In this document: positions 26,029 through 36,600 of the stretch, in pieces
How positions within the stretch are numbered: position 1 is the first letter of the stretch
Layout of the letters: each line of letters starts with the position of its first letter
Notes under the pieces: model-generated
Told to the model about the DNA's origin: nothing
The model's input: the letters and a program-made list of their open reading frames with translations, nothing else
Databases searched by the model: none
Made by a program: the position numbers and the translations under genes
Source of the DNA: M3007 sp965249785
GTDB taxonomy: Bacteria; Bacteroidota; Bacteroidia; Chitinophagales; Saprospiraceae
Direction: 5' to 3'
DNA length: 64,000 nucleotides
Assembly (NCBI GenBank): GCA_965249785.1
Contig: CBDFMU010000022.1
Location: 1-64,000 of the forward strand

Positions 26029-27117
26029 GTGAAATTCAAGAAGCGCTATGTTGTCTATTTCGTATTGCTGCTTGGTCTGGGCGGCTTAGTGGCGTATCGG
26101 ATCGTCAAAAACAAAAGTTCGGCTCCGGCTGCACCCGCCGCTGGTAAAGGTGGCGGTGGAGGTGGCCCATTACGCGTAGATGGAATCGTCGTAAAACAAC
26201 AAACTTTTGTGGATTCGCTTTCGGTAAAAGGTTCTATTGAAGCCAATGAGCAAATTCAGATTCGCAGTCAGGTATCAGGCGTGGTGACGGCTATTTACTT
26301 CAAAGAAGGTGGAATGGTCAAAAAAGGGCAAATCCTGCTACAAATTGACCGCTCGGAAGTCACTGCCCAACTTTCGCAGGCGCAAACCCAGGAACAACTT
26401 GCGGCGGAAAATGCGCGTCGGGCGAAATTGCTACTGGAAAAAGAAGCTATTAGCCAGGAAGAATACCAGACTGCCGAAGCTGAATTGAAATCCTTACAGG
26501 CCCAGACCCGGCTGACCGAGGCACAGGCGGCCAAAACTACTATCCGCGCGCCTTTTTCGGGCGTTATTGGCTTGCGTGCGGTGTCGGTGGGCGGCTATCT
26601 GACCCCCGAAACCATCGTGGCCAATCTGGTGAATACGAATCCCATTAAAGTGACTTTTTCAGTGTCCGAACAATATGCCAATCAAGTTAAACTACATTCA
26701 GAACTTGGCTTCACCGTAGCGGGCGACGATAAAAAATACGTAGCAAAAGTGTACGCCATCGAGCCGGGCCTGGATGCCGCTACCCGCACTTTGCAATTAC
26801 GTGCTTTGGCCGACAATCCAAATGGGCTGTTGCGGCCCGGTGCTTTTGCTAATATTCAACTGCCGCTGACTAAGATTGATAATGCTATTTTAATTCCAAC
26901 GCAGGCTATTATACCAGTGCAGAATGGTAAAAAAGTATTTATCGCCAAAAACGGGAAAGCCAAAGAAACAATGGTGGAAACGGCAACTCGTACTGATACA
27001 GATGTACTGGTTACTAGTGGATTGCAGAATGGCGACACAGTGCTGACGACCGGCGTGTTGTCTTTAAAAAATGGCTTACCAGTAAAAGTAAATCTTGGCC
27101 AACCAGTTACCCAGTAA
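26029..27117 (+). CDS. RND efflux periplasmic adaptor (TM-anchored)
   Basis: A 362-residue membrane-fusion protein with an uncleaved N-terminal anchor (RYVVYFVLLLGLGGLVAY), then a Gly-rich linker, a lipoyl domain (IRSQVSGVVTAIYFKEGGMVKKGQILLQID), an alpha-hairpin of Gln/Ala/Glu repeats (residues 100-150), the second lipoyl half (TTIRAPFSGVIGLRAVSVGGY) and the beta-barrel. It connects the pump to the TolC-like duct. The start is uncertain: GTG 26029 gives a normal N-terminus, whereas ATG 25981 would overlap the small membrane gene and add an Arg-rich stretch that looks like a frame artefact. Confidence 0.9.
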   Translation: MKFKKRYVVYFVLLLGLGGLVAYRIVKNKSSAPAAPAAGKGGGGGGPLRVDGIVVKQQTFVDSLSVKGSIEANEQIQIRSQVSGVVTAIYFKEGGMVKKGQILLQIDRSEVTAQLSQAQTQEQLAAENARRAKLLLEKEAISQEEYQTAEAELKSLQAQTRLTEAQAAKTTIRAPFSGVIGLRAVSVGGYLTPETIVANLVNTNPIKVTFSVSEQYANQVKLHSELGFTVAGDDKKYVAKVYAIEPGLDAATRTLQLRALADNPNGLLRPGAFANIQLPLTKIDNAILIPTQAIIPVQNGKKVFIAKNGKAKETMVETATRTDTDVLVTSGLQNGDTVLTTGVLSLKNGLPVKVNLGQPVTQ

Positions 27118-27268
27118 AGTAGTTACTGGTTTGTTGGTTATTGGTTAATTAGGATTGATTGTTGATTTTTCTGAATATACTCAACGCCTACTATAAAAAC
27201 TAAACTCTCTAAACATTCTCAATCAATCTCAACCAATTAACTAATAGACTAATAACCAATAACCGATA
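27118..27268. repeat. Imperfect inverted repeat of GGTTATT / AATAACC units before the pump gene
   Basis: The left arm has GGTTTGTTGGTTATTGG and TTAATTAGG units. The right arm has TCTCAACC AATTAACT AATAGACT AATAACC AATAACCG, period 7-8, ending about 5 nt before the ATG at 27272. Complementarity is approximate over about 40 bp. Confidence 0.75.
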
Positions 27269-27271
27269 ATC

Positions 27272-30200
27272 ATGAGTTTATCCAGCATTTGCATCAAACG
27301 GCCTGTTTTCACCATCGTTATCAACCTGGTGCTGATTCTGTTTGGTATAATTGGTTATACTTTTCTGGGTGTACGGGAATTTCCCTCTATTGACCCGGCT
27401 ACGGTATCGGTGCGAACTAGTTATGCGGGAGCCAATCCCACTATTATTGAGTCGCAGATCACGGAACCATTAGAAAAAGCGATCAATTCTATTGATGGAG
27501 TACGTAATATTTCTTCCAGTAGTGCACAGGGTTCTAGTAATATTACTATAGAATTTAATTTAGATAAAGATCTAGAAACAGCTGCCAATGACGTGCGCGA
27601 CAAAGTATCGCAAGCAGCCAGAAGCCTGCCGCAAGATATTGATGCGCCGCCCGTAGTGACTAAAGCGGATGCCGATGCACAACCGATCATTACCTTAACT
27701 ATTCAGAGTGCCACCAGAAATGAACTGGAATTGAACGATTACGCCGAAAACGTTATTGGTGAGCGATTACAGACTATTCCGGGCGTAAGTAGCACGGGAA
27801 TTTTTGGGCAGCGGAAATACGCAATGCGCCTGTGGATTGATCCAGCAAAACTAGTCTCTTTTGGGTTGACCGCAGCAGATATTCGTACAGCATTGTCTAA
27901 TGAAAACGTAGAGTTGCCTTCTGGTAAAGTAACTGGTGCCAATACCGAATTGAACGTCAATACAATTGGCAGTATTAGTACGGTAGATCAATTCAGTCGG
28001 TTAATTATCAAAACCGAAGGCGATAAAATTATTCGGTTTAGCGATATTGGTTCGGTCGAGCTGGGCGCAGAAAACCTGGAAACCAAACTGACGGAATCCG
28101 GGAAAACGATGGTGGCTATGTCCATCACTCCGCAACCCGGCACTAATTATCTGGAAATTAGCAAGGCATTTTATAAAGAATTGGATGCCTTAAAAAAAGA
28201 CTTGCCACCAGATATTCAAATAGAAGTAGCTAATGATGATACACGCTTTATCAAACAGTCGGTCCTAGAAGTGGCAGAGACTATTGGTATGGCACTGGTA
28301 CTAGTTATTCTAATCATTTACCTGTTTTTTAGAGACTGGGCCATTGCTTTTCGGCCATTGATTGATATTCCAGTATCGTTGATCGCCACGTTTTTTGTGA
28401 TGTACCTGTTTGGGTTTTCCGTAAATGTGCTAACGTTATTGGCGATTGTATTGGCCACAGGATTGGTTGTAGATGACGGCATAGTAGTCACTGAAAATAT
28501 CTATAAAAAAGTAGAAGCGGGTATGTCGCCCATTCAAGCGGCACTAAAAGGCTCACAGGAAATATTTTTTGCCGTATTATCTATTTCTATCACGCTGGCA
28601 GCCGTGTTCTTGCCCGTAGTATTTTTGCAAGGATTTGTAGGGCGATTATTCCGCGAATTCGGGGTGGCTATTGCTTCTTCTGTCCTGATTTCCGCCTTCG
28701 TTTCTTTGACGCTCACGCCGATGTTGAACGCCTATCTTATTAAAGGTGGCGGGCATAAAAAATCCAGGTTTTATAACTGGACGGAACCATATTTTGAAAA
28801 ACTGAATGCAGGATATGCGGATTCCTTAAAAGGTTTTATGCGTCGCAAGTGGTTGAGTTATCCGATTATTTTGGCATGTTTCGGCTTGATCTATTTATTC
28901 TACAGCCTGCTTCCAAAAGAAACTGCCCCTTACGATGACCGCAGTTTTTTAAATGTCAATGTAACCGCTCCCGAAGGCGCCACCTATGCATATACGGACC
29001 GCTTTATGCAGGAAATGACGACGTTGGTCAATGATTCTGTTCCAGAAAAGACTATTAATCTGGTGATTACCTCCTTTGGATCCGTCAATAGCGGTCGAAT
29101 GCGGATGACCCTGGTGCCGCCGGACCAGCGCAAGCGTTCGCAGCAGGATATTGCCAACGCACTGACGCGGGAAACGCGCAAGTTTTCGGAAGCCCGGATC
29201 AGCGTCTCTCAACAACCGACTATTGCTGTAAACAGACGCGGTGGATCACCGATCCAGTATATTATCCAGGCCCCGAATTTCGAAAAATTACAAGAAAAAA
29301 TCCCCTTATTTCTAGAAGCGGCTGGTAAAGAACCCGCTCTATCTAATGTAGATGTTAACCTGAAATTTAATAAGCCCGAACTAAATGTTTCTATTGATCG
29401 CGATAAGGCAGAAAGTCTGGGTGTGTCGGTCATTGACGTAGCGCAGACTTTACAAACGGCATTGAGCGGTCAACGTTTTGGCTATTTTAAAATGAATGGC
29501 AAGCAGTACCAAGTCATTGGTCAATTTAATAAGCGTGACAGCGACGATCCACTGGATTTGACGGCGATGTTTGTGCGCAGTAGTTCGGGCGAATTACTAC
29601 AACTGGATAATGTAGTGCATTTAGAAGAACAAAGCAGTCCGCCGCAGTTATACCATAATAACCGCTATTTATCGGCTACTGTATCTGCCAATCTGGCTCC
29701 CGGTAAAAGCATGGGCGACGGCATTGCCGCAATGGATCGGGTCGCCGCCAGCGTATTGGACGAAACTTTTTCTACCGACCTGGGCGGCGAATCGCGCGAT
29801 TTTGTGGAAAGTAGTTCTAATACGGTCTTTGCTTTTGCGCTGGCATTACTATTAATTTACTTGATTTTGGCCGCCCAGTTTGAAAGTTTTCTAGACCCGT
29901 TGATTATTATCATTACTGTACCCTTGGCGGTTGCAGGGGCCTTGCTTTCGCTATGGCTTTTTGCCCAAACCTGGAATATTTTTAGCCAGATTGGCACCAT
30001 TATGTTGATTGGATTAGTAACTAAGAATGGTATTTTAATCGTGGAATTTGCTAATCAGTTAAAAGAGTCTGGAAAGCCCAAAGCAGAGGCTATTATAGAA
30101 GCGGCAGAAGCGCGTTTGCGACCTATTTTGATGACTAGTTTAGCAATTGCACTGGGCGCATTACCGATTGCCCTGGCCCTGGGCGCGGCGGCCAAAAGTC

Positions 30201-30421
30201 GCGCGGGGATGGGCGTAGTAGTAGTGGGCGGCACTATATTTTCGCTGATCCTTACTTTGTTTATTATTCCGGCTATCTACGCTTCCTGGTCGAAAGAATA
30301 CAAACCGAATGAGGCGTTAATCGAAGCAGAAAAACTGGAACGGGAAGATGCTAAAGCGGAATTGGCGGAGAAAGACGCGGAGTTTGCAGAAAAAACAGAG
30401 TTTGCAGAAAAAAATGTGTAA
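27272..30421 (+). CDS. RND efflux pump, HAE1 family (AcrB-like)
   Basis: A 1049-residue inner-membrane exporter. The start SICIKRPVFTIVINLVLILFG and REFPSIDPATVSV are typical. Here the proton-relay pair is intact (GLVVDDGIVVTENIY) with Lys in LVTKNGILIVEFA, unlike the first pump of this window. Twelve TM segments and two large periplasmic loops are present. The C-terminal tail carries short Glu/Lys-rich repeats (KDAEFAEKTEFAEKN). With the adaptor before it and the TolC-like gene 19 nt after it, it forms a complete tripartite system; substrates cannot be predicted. Confidence 0.94.
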   Translation: MSLSSICIKRPVFTIVINLVLILFGIIGYTFLGVREFPSIDPATVSVRTSYAGANPTIIESQITEPLEKAINSIDGVRNISSSSAQGSSNITIEFNLDKDLETAANDVRDKVSQAARSLPQDIDAPPVVTKADADAQPIITLTIQSATRNELELNDYAENVIGERLQTIPGVSSTGIFGQRKYAMRLWIDPAKLVSFGLTAADIRTALSNENVELPSGKVTGANTELNVNTIGSISTVDQFSRLIIKTEGDKIIRFSDIGSVELGAENLETKLTESGKTMVAMSITPQPGTNYLEISKAFYKELDALKKDLPPDIQIEVANDDTRFIKQSVLEVAETIGMALVLVILIIYLFFRDWAIAFRPLIDIPVSLIATFFVMYLFGFSVNVLTLLAIVLATGLVVDDGIVVTENIYKKVEAGMSPIQAALKGSQEIFFAVLSISITLAAVFLPVVFLQGFVGRLFREFGVAIASSVLISAFVSLTLTPMLNAYLIKGGGHKKSRFYNWTEPYFEKLNAGYADSLKGFMRRKWLSYPIILACFGLIYLFYSLLPKETAPYDDRSFLNVNVTAPEGATYAYTDRFMQEMTTLVNDSVPEKTINLVITSFGSVNSGRMRMTLVPPDQRKRSQQDIANALTRETRKFSEARISVSQQPTIAVNRRGGSPIQYIIQAPNFEKLQEKIPLFLEAAGKEPALSNVDVNLKFNKPELNVSIDRDKAESLGVSVIDVAQTLQTALSGQRFGYFKMNGKQYQVIGQFNKRDSDDPLDLTAMFVRSSSGELLQLDNVVHLEEQSSPPQLYHNNRYLSATVSANLAPGKSMGDGIAAMDRVAASVLDETFSTDLGGESRDFVESSSNTVFAFALALLLIYLILAAQFESFLDPLIIIITVPLAVAGALLSLWLFAQTWNIFSQIGTIMLIGLVTKNGILIVEFANQLKESGKPKAEAIIEAAEARLRPILMTSLAIALGALPIALALGAAAKSRAGMGVVVVGGTIFSLILTLFIIPAIYASWSKEYKPNEALIEAEKLEREDAKAELAEKDAEFAEKTEFAEKNV

Positions 30422-30440
30422 AAATAATTTCATCAGTTAC

Positions 30441-31760
30441 ATGAAGCGGAAGCAGATTTTCTTCTACTTAATATTTTGTTGCCTAACGTTAACTGCCACA
30501 GTTAACGCTCAGCCAATATTGACATTAGAAGAAGCGGTGCGCATAGCCTTGGAAAATAATTACGACATTCGCATAGCCACTAATAGCCTAACTATAGACC
30601 GCAATAATGTAACTTATGGAAATGCCGGTTTTTTGCCTTCGGTCGGTGCCGACTTTTCCAATAACAATACCATAGAAGATACCCGCCAAAACCGCTCAGA
30701 TGGCACCGTGCGCGAAGGGAATGGCGTGAAAGGTGCTGGCACCAATTATGGCATTGGACTCAACTGGACGGTGTTCAATGGATTCAAGATGTTTGCCCGC
30801 TATGATCAATTAAAAGTACTCCGTAATCTGAGCGAAGAAAACCTGCGGTTGGCTATGCTGACCAAAGTCGCCGATGTTGTAAACCTGTATTACGATTTGG
30901 TGCAGCAACAACAACAATTAATTTCTTATGATACTATAATTGCTATTTCCCGTTCCCGAGTTTATATCGCACAGTCCCGTTTTGAAATTGGCAAGGCCGC
31001 CCGTCTGGAAGTCTTGAATGCACAAGTAGATTTTAATACGGATACTACTAATTTGATCCGCCAGCAAGCGCTCTATCACAATACGCGTATTCAACTAAAT
31101 GAACAGCTGGCCAGAGATGTGAATACTGACTTTCGGGTGATTGATACAATTAATATTGATCATACTTTGCTGCTAAATGAATTATCTACCCAGGCGGCGC
31201 AGCAGAATCCATCCTTACAGATCGCTCTAATCAATAAGCGCGTAGCCGAACTAGACCTCCGACAAGTACGGGCCGACCGTTATCCAGTGATTGGACTAAA
31301 CGGGGGGTATAATTTTAGCAATTCCAGCTCCGCTTTGGGCTTTGCTACCACCTCGCGGGGCCGGGGATTCGAGTATGGCGTAACGGCCTCAGTCAATATT
31401 TTCAATGGCTTCAACCAGCGTCGGTTAGAGCGGAATGGGCAACTATTGATTGATAATGCCCAGATAGAATATGAAAAAGCCAATCAAGGTATTCAATCGC
31501 AATTAGCCACTGCCTATCAGACGTATGTAACTAATTTGGCACTAGTAAAAATCGAAGAGGACAATAAAGCTATTGCCGCCAGAAATCTGGAAATTACTTT
31601 GGATAAATTCAAGTTGGGTAGTATCTCTACAGTAGAATTTCGCACGGCCCAGGTGAATTATATCAATGCGACGACACAGTTTACAATGGCGCAATATGAG
31701 GCTAAATTGGAAGAAATCTTTTTGAAAGAAATTACCGGGACTTTGGGAGTAGGGCAGTAG
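30441..31760 (+). CDS. TolC-like outer-membrane efflux protein
   Basis: A 439-residue outer-membrane factor with a normal signal peptide (KQIFFYLIFCCLTLTATVNAQ) and no lipobox, unlike the NodT-type protein of the other operon. Two OEP repeats are present: LTLEEAVRIALENNYDIRIA and the second half around QNPSLQIALINKRVAELDLRQV. It forms the exit duct for the pump upstream. ATG 30441 is chosen for the signal peptide; the longer frame from 30348 overlaps the pump gene. It is the last gene of the operon. Confidence 0.92.
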   Translation: MKRKQIFFYLIFCCLTLTATVNAQPILTLEEAVRIALENNYDIRIATNSLTIDRNNVTYGNAGFLPSVGADFSNNNTIEDTRQNRSDGTVREGNGVKGAGTNYGIGLNWTVFNGFKMFARYDQLKVLRNLSEENLRLAMLTKVADVVNLYYDLVQQQQQLISYDTIIAISRSRVYIAQSRFEIGKAARLEVLNAQVDFNTDTTNLIRQQALYHNTRIQLNEQLARDVNTDFRVIDTINIDHTLLLNELSTQAAQQNPSLQIALINKRVAELDLRQVRADRYPVIGLNGGYNFSNSSSALGFATTSRGRGFEYGVTASVNIFNGFNQRRLERNGQLLIDNAQIEYEKANQGIQSQLATAYQTYVTNLALVKIEEDNKAIAARNLEITLDKFKLGSISTVEFRTAQVNYINATTQFTMAQYEAKLEEIFLKEITGTLGVGQ

Positions 31761-31824
31761 GACTATGCTATTTTAGGACTATTAATGGTAAAAATGCTTC
31801 TTTTTTGAAGTGCAAATTTGCGTT

Positions 31825-31929
31825 GCAATCCTATTTTTGAAAAATACTTTTATAAGCATTTGGAATCAATGCTTATGAATCCGTATCTTTGTATTGCCCA
31901 AACGTTTTGGACGTATCGAATAGGATTGC
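31825..31929 (+). promoter_or_regulatory. Nested inverted repeats enclosing a full promoter motif, no gene
   Basis: Outer arms GCAATCCTATT (31825-31835) and AATAGGATTGC (31919-31929) are perfect. The inner palindrome is ATAAGCATT (31852-31860), 7 nt, AATGCTTAT (31868-31876). TTTG (31859-31862), 21 nt, TATCTTTG (31884-31891) is a textbook Bacteroidota promoter reading rightwards towards the 3' end of the convergent corA gene. No reading frame follows. Confidence 0.55.
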
Positions 31930-32016
31930 TTTGTGCATCACAATTCATGGGCTTTCATTTTGTACATAGTATAACAGGTTAGTTCGTTTGGTTATTCCCG
32001 ATATTTAGTACATCCC

Positions 32017-33084
32017 TCATATCCACCGCTTCCTTCTAAAATAAACCATCATGCCCACGATCGCTACGGCCATTACGCCCAACACCCAGAAGTAACCATA
32101 GCGGGTATGCAGCTCCGGCATATTGTCGAAATTCATTCCATATATTCCAGCGATAAAAGTGAGGGGCATGAAGATCGTGCTGATAACGGCCAGCAGGCGC
32201 ATCACATTATTTAGCCGGTTGGCAGCTTCAGCGTGATAGAGCGCTTCGGTATTGGCCAGCATACTTTGTTGATAATCAATGCCATCAATGATCTGGGCAA
32301 TGTGATCCACCACGTCACGGATATAGACCCGGTTGGTGTTATCTATGAGCGTACTTTCCGTCTGGTGCAGGCGGGCGATGGCATCGCGCATGGGTACCAT
32401 CTGGTGGCGGAACTCATTGACCGCGCGGCGCAGCTCGAAAATGCGACCCTTGCACCAGGGCACATCGCCTTCATGGTGTAGAATAGCTTCCAATTCAAAC
32501 AGCACGGTCTCCAGCTCGTCGAGCACTGTATAATAGCTGTCCACGATAGTATCAATCAGCGCGTAAGCCAGGTAGTCCGTTCCTTTTTTGCGGATGCGAC
32601 CAACGTCCTCCTGCGCGCGCTTGCGCACAGCAGCGAAGTCATCATCGGGGTCTTCCTGAAAAGACAGCACAAAATGCTCGCTCAAAAAAAACGCGATCTG
32701 TTCGACCTGCAAATTGAGGGTGGGTACATCGAGGTGGAGACTAGGCACAATGATGAACAGGCCATTGTCGTATTCCTCCATCTTGGGGCGTTGCTGGGTA
32801 TCCAGTACATCCTCCAGCAGCAAGGGGTGCAGATCAAAATCATTACCCACTTTTTGGATAAATTCAACATCCGTCAGGCTATAGATGTCGATCCAGAGCA
32901 GCCCTTTTTCCTGGTTGGCCCGCCATTCCGGGTGGTAGGTCTCCTCCTGGTGAAAATCGGTGGCGTTGTATTGCAGGCTGTACACCGTGGTTGGTGTCTC
33001 CGCGCGATGGCCGGTGTAGATGAGGCTACCAGGAGGCAGGCCCTGCTTTCTTTTTTTAAGGCCGTATTTTTTCTTTCTGTTCAT
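32017..33084 (-). CDS. corA: CorA family magnesium/cobalt transporter
   Basis: A 355-residue CorA channel for Mg2+ (and Co2+/Ni2+). A long soluble N-terminal funnel (residues 1-290) is followed by two TM helices at the C-terminus; the ion-selecting signature GMN is in IAGIYGMNFDNMPE, and the Arg/Lys-rich end (YFRRKRW) faces the cytosol. The stalk helices (VYIRDVVDHIAQIIDGIDYQ) are typical. The start MNRKKKYGLKKRKQGLPPG agrees with CorA variants of Bacteroidota. Monocistronic, convergent with the efflux operon. Confidence 0.94.
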   Translation of the reverse strand: MNRKKKYGLKKRKQGLPPGSLIYTGHRAETPTTVYSLQYNATDFHQEETYHPEWRANQEKGLLWIDIYSLTDVEFIQKVGNDFDLHPLLLEDVLDTQQRPKMEEYDNGLFIIVPSLHLDVPTLNLQVEQIAFFLSEHFVLSFQEDPDDDFAAVRKRAQEDVGRIRKKGTDYLAYALIDTIVDSYYTVLDELETVLFELEAILHHEGDVPWCKGRIFELRRAVNEFRHQMVPMRDAIARLHQTESTLIDNTNRVYIRDVVDHIAQIIDGIDYQQSMLANTEALYHAEAANRLNNVMRLLAVISTIFMPLTFIAGIYGMNFDNMPELHTRYGYFWVLGVMAVAIVGMMVYFRRKRWI

Positions 33085-33644
33085 GTCACAAATACATCAA
33101 AAATCATCATTCATAAATTTGCATTCGTCCATCACAACATTGTTTTCTAAAATCTGTGCTAAAGACTCCGCCCTCCTACGCCTGAAAAAGGCTTCGGCGA
33201 GCCATGGCGAAGGTAGGGCAATGCTGAAAATCAAACCTACCTTCATTTTGGTACGGTTCTTGGTTAATGAATGACGAAGCAACATTTGTGTATGTCTACT
33301 ATCTGACACATCGAAAGTTTTCGGAAGTAGCAAAAATGCGCAATCGTTTGATTTACAAATTTTTATATTCACCAGTTGGTGAGTGGCTTGGAAAAGAGTG
33401 CCGATGTTCGTGGAAATCGTCGTACTCTTGCCGCCATTTTTATTCCTTTAATCCGCTGCCTTACGGTTGGTTTCCCGTGTTGTCTGAGTTTCCTGCTTAC
33501 TGCGTTTGTGTCTTTTCGAGGACCGGAATCTTTTGTGAAACAACATCTATTCATCCAAACCGATCGTAATTGATGAAGAAATCCCTACACTTCTTCAAGA
33601 TTCCCTCCATTTCCTTTCTTTTCCCATCATCAAAAATTTTAACC
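33085..33644. other. Intergenic region upstream of the giant HYR protein
   Basis: About 560 bp. It holds a REP-like hairpin (33167-33201) and otherwise nothing recognised. The frame from 33570 is open into the giant gene but its first 25 codons lack signal-peptide character and are probably leader. Confidence 0.45.
33167..33201. repeat. REP-like hairpin (TCCGCC...CGCCTGAAA type)
   Basis: CGCC and the longer GCCT pair across a GAAAA loop with AGGC, inside CCGCC/GGCG arms. A related hairpin with TCCGCC/GGCGGA ends lies at 59213-59256. Confidence 0.5.
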
Positions 33645-36600
33645 ATGAACATTTCTCCGACCCAACGTCGGCTGGCATGGGTGTGTACCGTGCTGGCGCT
33701 CTTTGTTGTGAGCAGTCGGGCCGTTGCCCAATGCGACATCGCTACGCAATTTAACCAGCCAGTACAACTCATTATTTATCTTGATCCTGTCAATGGTACG
33801 GCCCAAATCCAGCCTGGAAGCGTAACCCCGGGCATCATCACGAGCAGCTGTAGCCCGACGCTGGTCCGGTTCTATAATGATGCCGCAAAAACCTCGCCCG
33901 CAGGTGGATTTACCACCCGCACCTATGATTGTAGCGATGTCACTTCTCCCACCAACCCTTCCAAAAAATTGTGGGTGGCGGTAAATAATGGCAACTATCC
34001 GGCATCGGAAAGCAATGCGGTCGCCCTGGAAATAATTATCCGCGACAATACTGCGCCTTCAGTGGGGCAGATGGCCTCCGTTTTGGTCAATACAGACGAC
34101 GACGGACAGCCCGGCGACTGTCAGTTTCAGGATGCCAGTTTCTTGAATATTGACCTCACTGCAGTACCAAATTCGCTCGGCCTGGTCCTGAACCCTGGCG
34201 AATACACCGATAATTGTCTGTCGGGAGTGAGCGTTAGCTATGATATTGACTACGATAATAATACGTCTTTTACCGACCTGGTTGGCGTACCTGGTGCCGA
34301 CGCCGGGGTACAACCCTTCCCGATTGGTGTTTCTACCGTGACTTATCATATTAAAGATGCCAGCGGCAACACGACCCTTCTTTTTCTGGATGTGAGCGTA
34401 ACCGATGACGAAAACCCAACAGTCAATTGTCCAATCAGCGTACTGGAATTCAATTCTCCTGGCAACTGCAACGCACTGGTGACGGTGCCTGCGGATGCCA
34501 GTGATAACTGCGATGCACTCGACGTAGCTTGGTCGGCTGCTGGTGCCAGTCCTGCGAGCGGTGCGGATGATGTGGAGGCCACATTTCCGGTGGGTACTAC
34601 TACCGTCACGTACACGGCTACCGATGCGGGCGGCCTCACGGCTACCTGCACCTTTGATGTGCAAGTGGTTGATAGTCAATTGCCTACTATTACTTGCCCG
34701 GCCAGCGCAACCAGAGATGCCAGCGCAACCACCTGTAATTATACGACGGTCGGTACAGAATTCAATCCTACCAACCTGACCGATAACTGCTCCATCACAC
34801 TTTCGGGGGCCAATCCGCAGAACACCCAAGATGGCAATAATACATTGGCAAATTACATATTCCCGTTGGGGACAACCACGGTCACCTGGCTGGTAGAGGA
34901 CGTGAACGGCAATACCAGCACCTGTTCTTTTAACGTGACGGTAAAAGATGTCACGCCACCAAACGTGGTGTATACGCTTAATTTGCCTACCTTGTTTGTA
35001 ACCCCCGGCGACTGTTCCAAGGTGGCAACTTTCACCGAGCCGAACAATTCTACGCCGGGAAGTTTCGATTGCAACGGCCCAGTGACGCTTACGCGGGATT
35101 CCGTTTTTGTAAATGATGTCTATAAACCGGGTTTTCTGAATGGCGTACCTCCGTACAATCCGGCCATTACGAATAACCTGACGCTTCAATTCTCAGTTGG
35201 CGTGACGGAAATCCAATATACTTGGAAAGATGCGGCTGGCAATAAGTCGTTTCGCTACGTCACCGTGACGGTGATAGAAAACGAAAATCCGGTGGCGAAA
35301 TGCAAAACTGGCCCGATCTTCAAAAATCTGGATGCTACTACTGGGGCTATTCGCTTGGTTTCGAGCGATGTAGATAATGGCTCCACCGACAACTGCGGAA
35401 TCAACAGCTACGACATTGTCCCGGAAATTCTTACCTGCGATGATGTGGAAAATGGCCCGACTACCGTTACGCTGACGGTTACCGACAATGCTGGCAACAC
35501 CAGCAGCTGTACCGTAGATATAGTGGTCTTTGATGTTACGGCTCCGACCATCGTTTGCCCGGTCAGTCCGACCGTGGCATCGAGTGCCAGCTGTACTGCT
35601 ACCGTTCCTGGCCTGATGATTCAGCGGGCACTGGTACTGCCAGCATTGCCTGGTCAATACCACGACAATGCCAGCGACTGTGGTCAGATTGATCTGAGCT
35701 ACTCCCTCAATGGAGGTGCTTTTTCTACGCCAGTCAGCACCACGCTGAACCTGAGCAGCCAGGTGTTCAATACGGGTGCGACTACGGTTACGATTCGCGT
35801 AGCGGATGGTTCTGCTAACGCCAGTACCTGTATTTTTACGGTAAATGTGACCGATCAGCAAGGCCCGACTTTCACGCCCGGTTCTGTTGGCAATGGCGCA
35901 ACTTTGACCCAGAATGCTAACCTCGGCGGTTGCTTGGCTCAAGTGAACTGGACCGAGCCGCAAATAGGAGCGGACTGTTCTTTGCCTGCTACTTTGACCA
36001 GATCACACGCGCCCGGTTCCTTCTTCTATTTTGGACCAACCACCGTGACTTACACTGCTACGGATGCCGTCGGCAATGTTTCGACGTATTCGTTTATCGT
36101 CAATGTAGTAGATACGCAGAAACCGAAAGCCGTTTGTCAGACTTTCACTGCCGCGTTGAGCGCAAGTGGTAGTGTATTAGTAACTGCCAGTCAGATTGAT
36201 GGCGGCAGCACAGATAACTGTTTTTTCGACTACATTACCACCACTTACGGCCCATTCACTTGCGCCCAGCTGGGTGCTAATACGGTCCAGCTTAAAATCA
36301 AGGATGGTTCGGGCAACCGCGATTCCTGCGTAGCGACTATTAATGTAATAGACAATACAGCACCCGTGGCTAATTGCGCGGCCCTGACCAATATTGATCT
36401 GAATGCTGCTGGTCAGAATGTATTCGTTGCTAGTTCTTTGAATGGCGCTACGACTGATAACTGTTCCAGCAACCTGAACTACATGATTTCGGTGGACGGC
36501 AGTGCTTTCACCAACACCTTTACTTTTAACTGTGCCCATCTGGGTGCTCGTACTCTGGTGCTGAAAGCCACCGACGGCGGCGGCAATACTTCCACTTGTA

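Noticed and set aside
34059..35963. Long open frames on the minus strand opposite the giant HYR gene (for example 376 codons at 34059-35189)
   Set aside because: They are mirror frames of a repetitive Thr/Asn/Asp-rich coding sequence, have no domain, signal or promoter, and lie fully within a clear gene.
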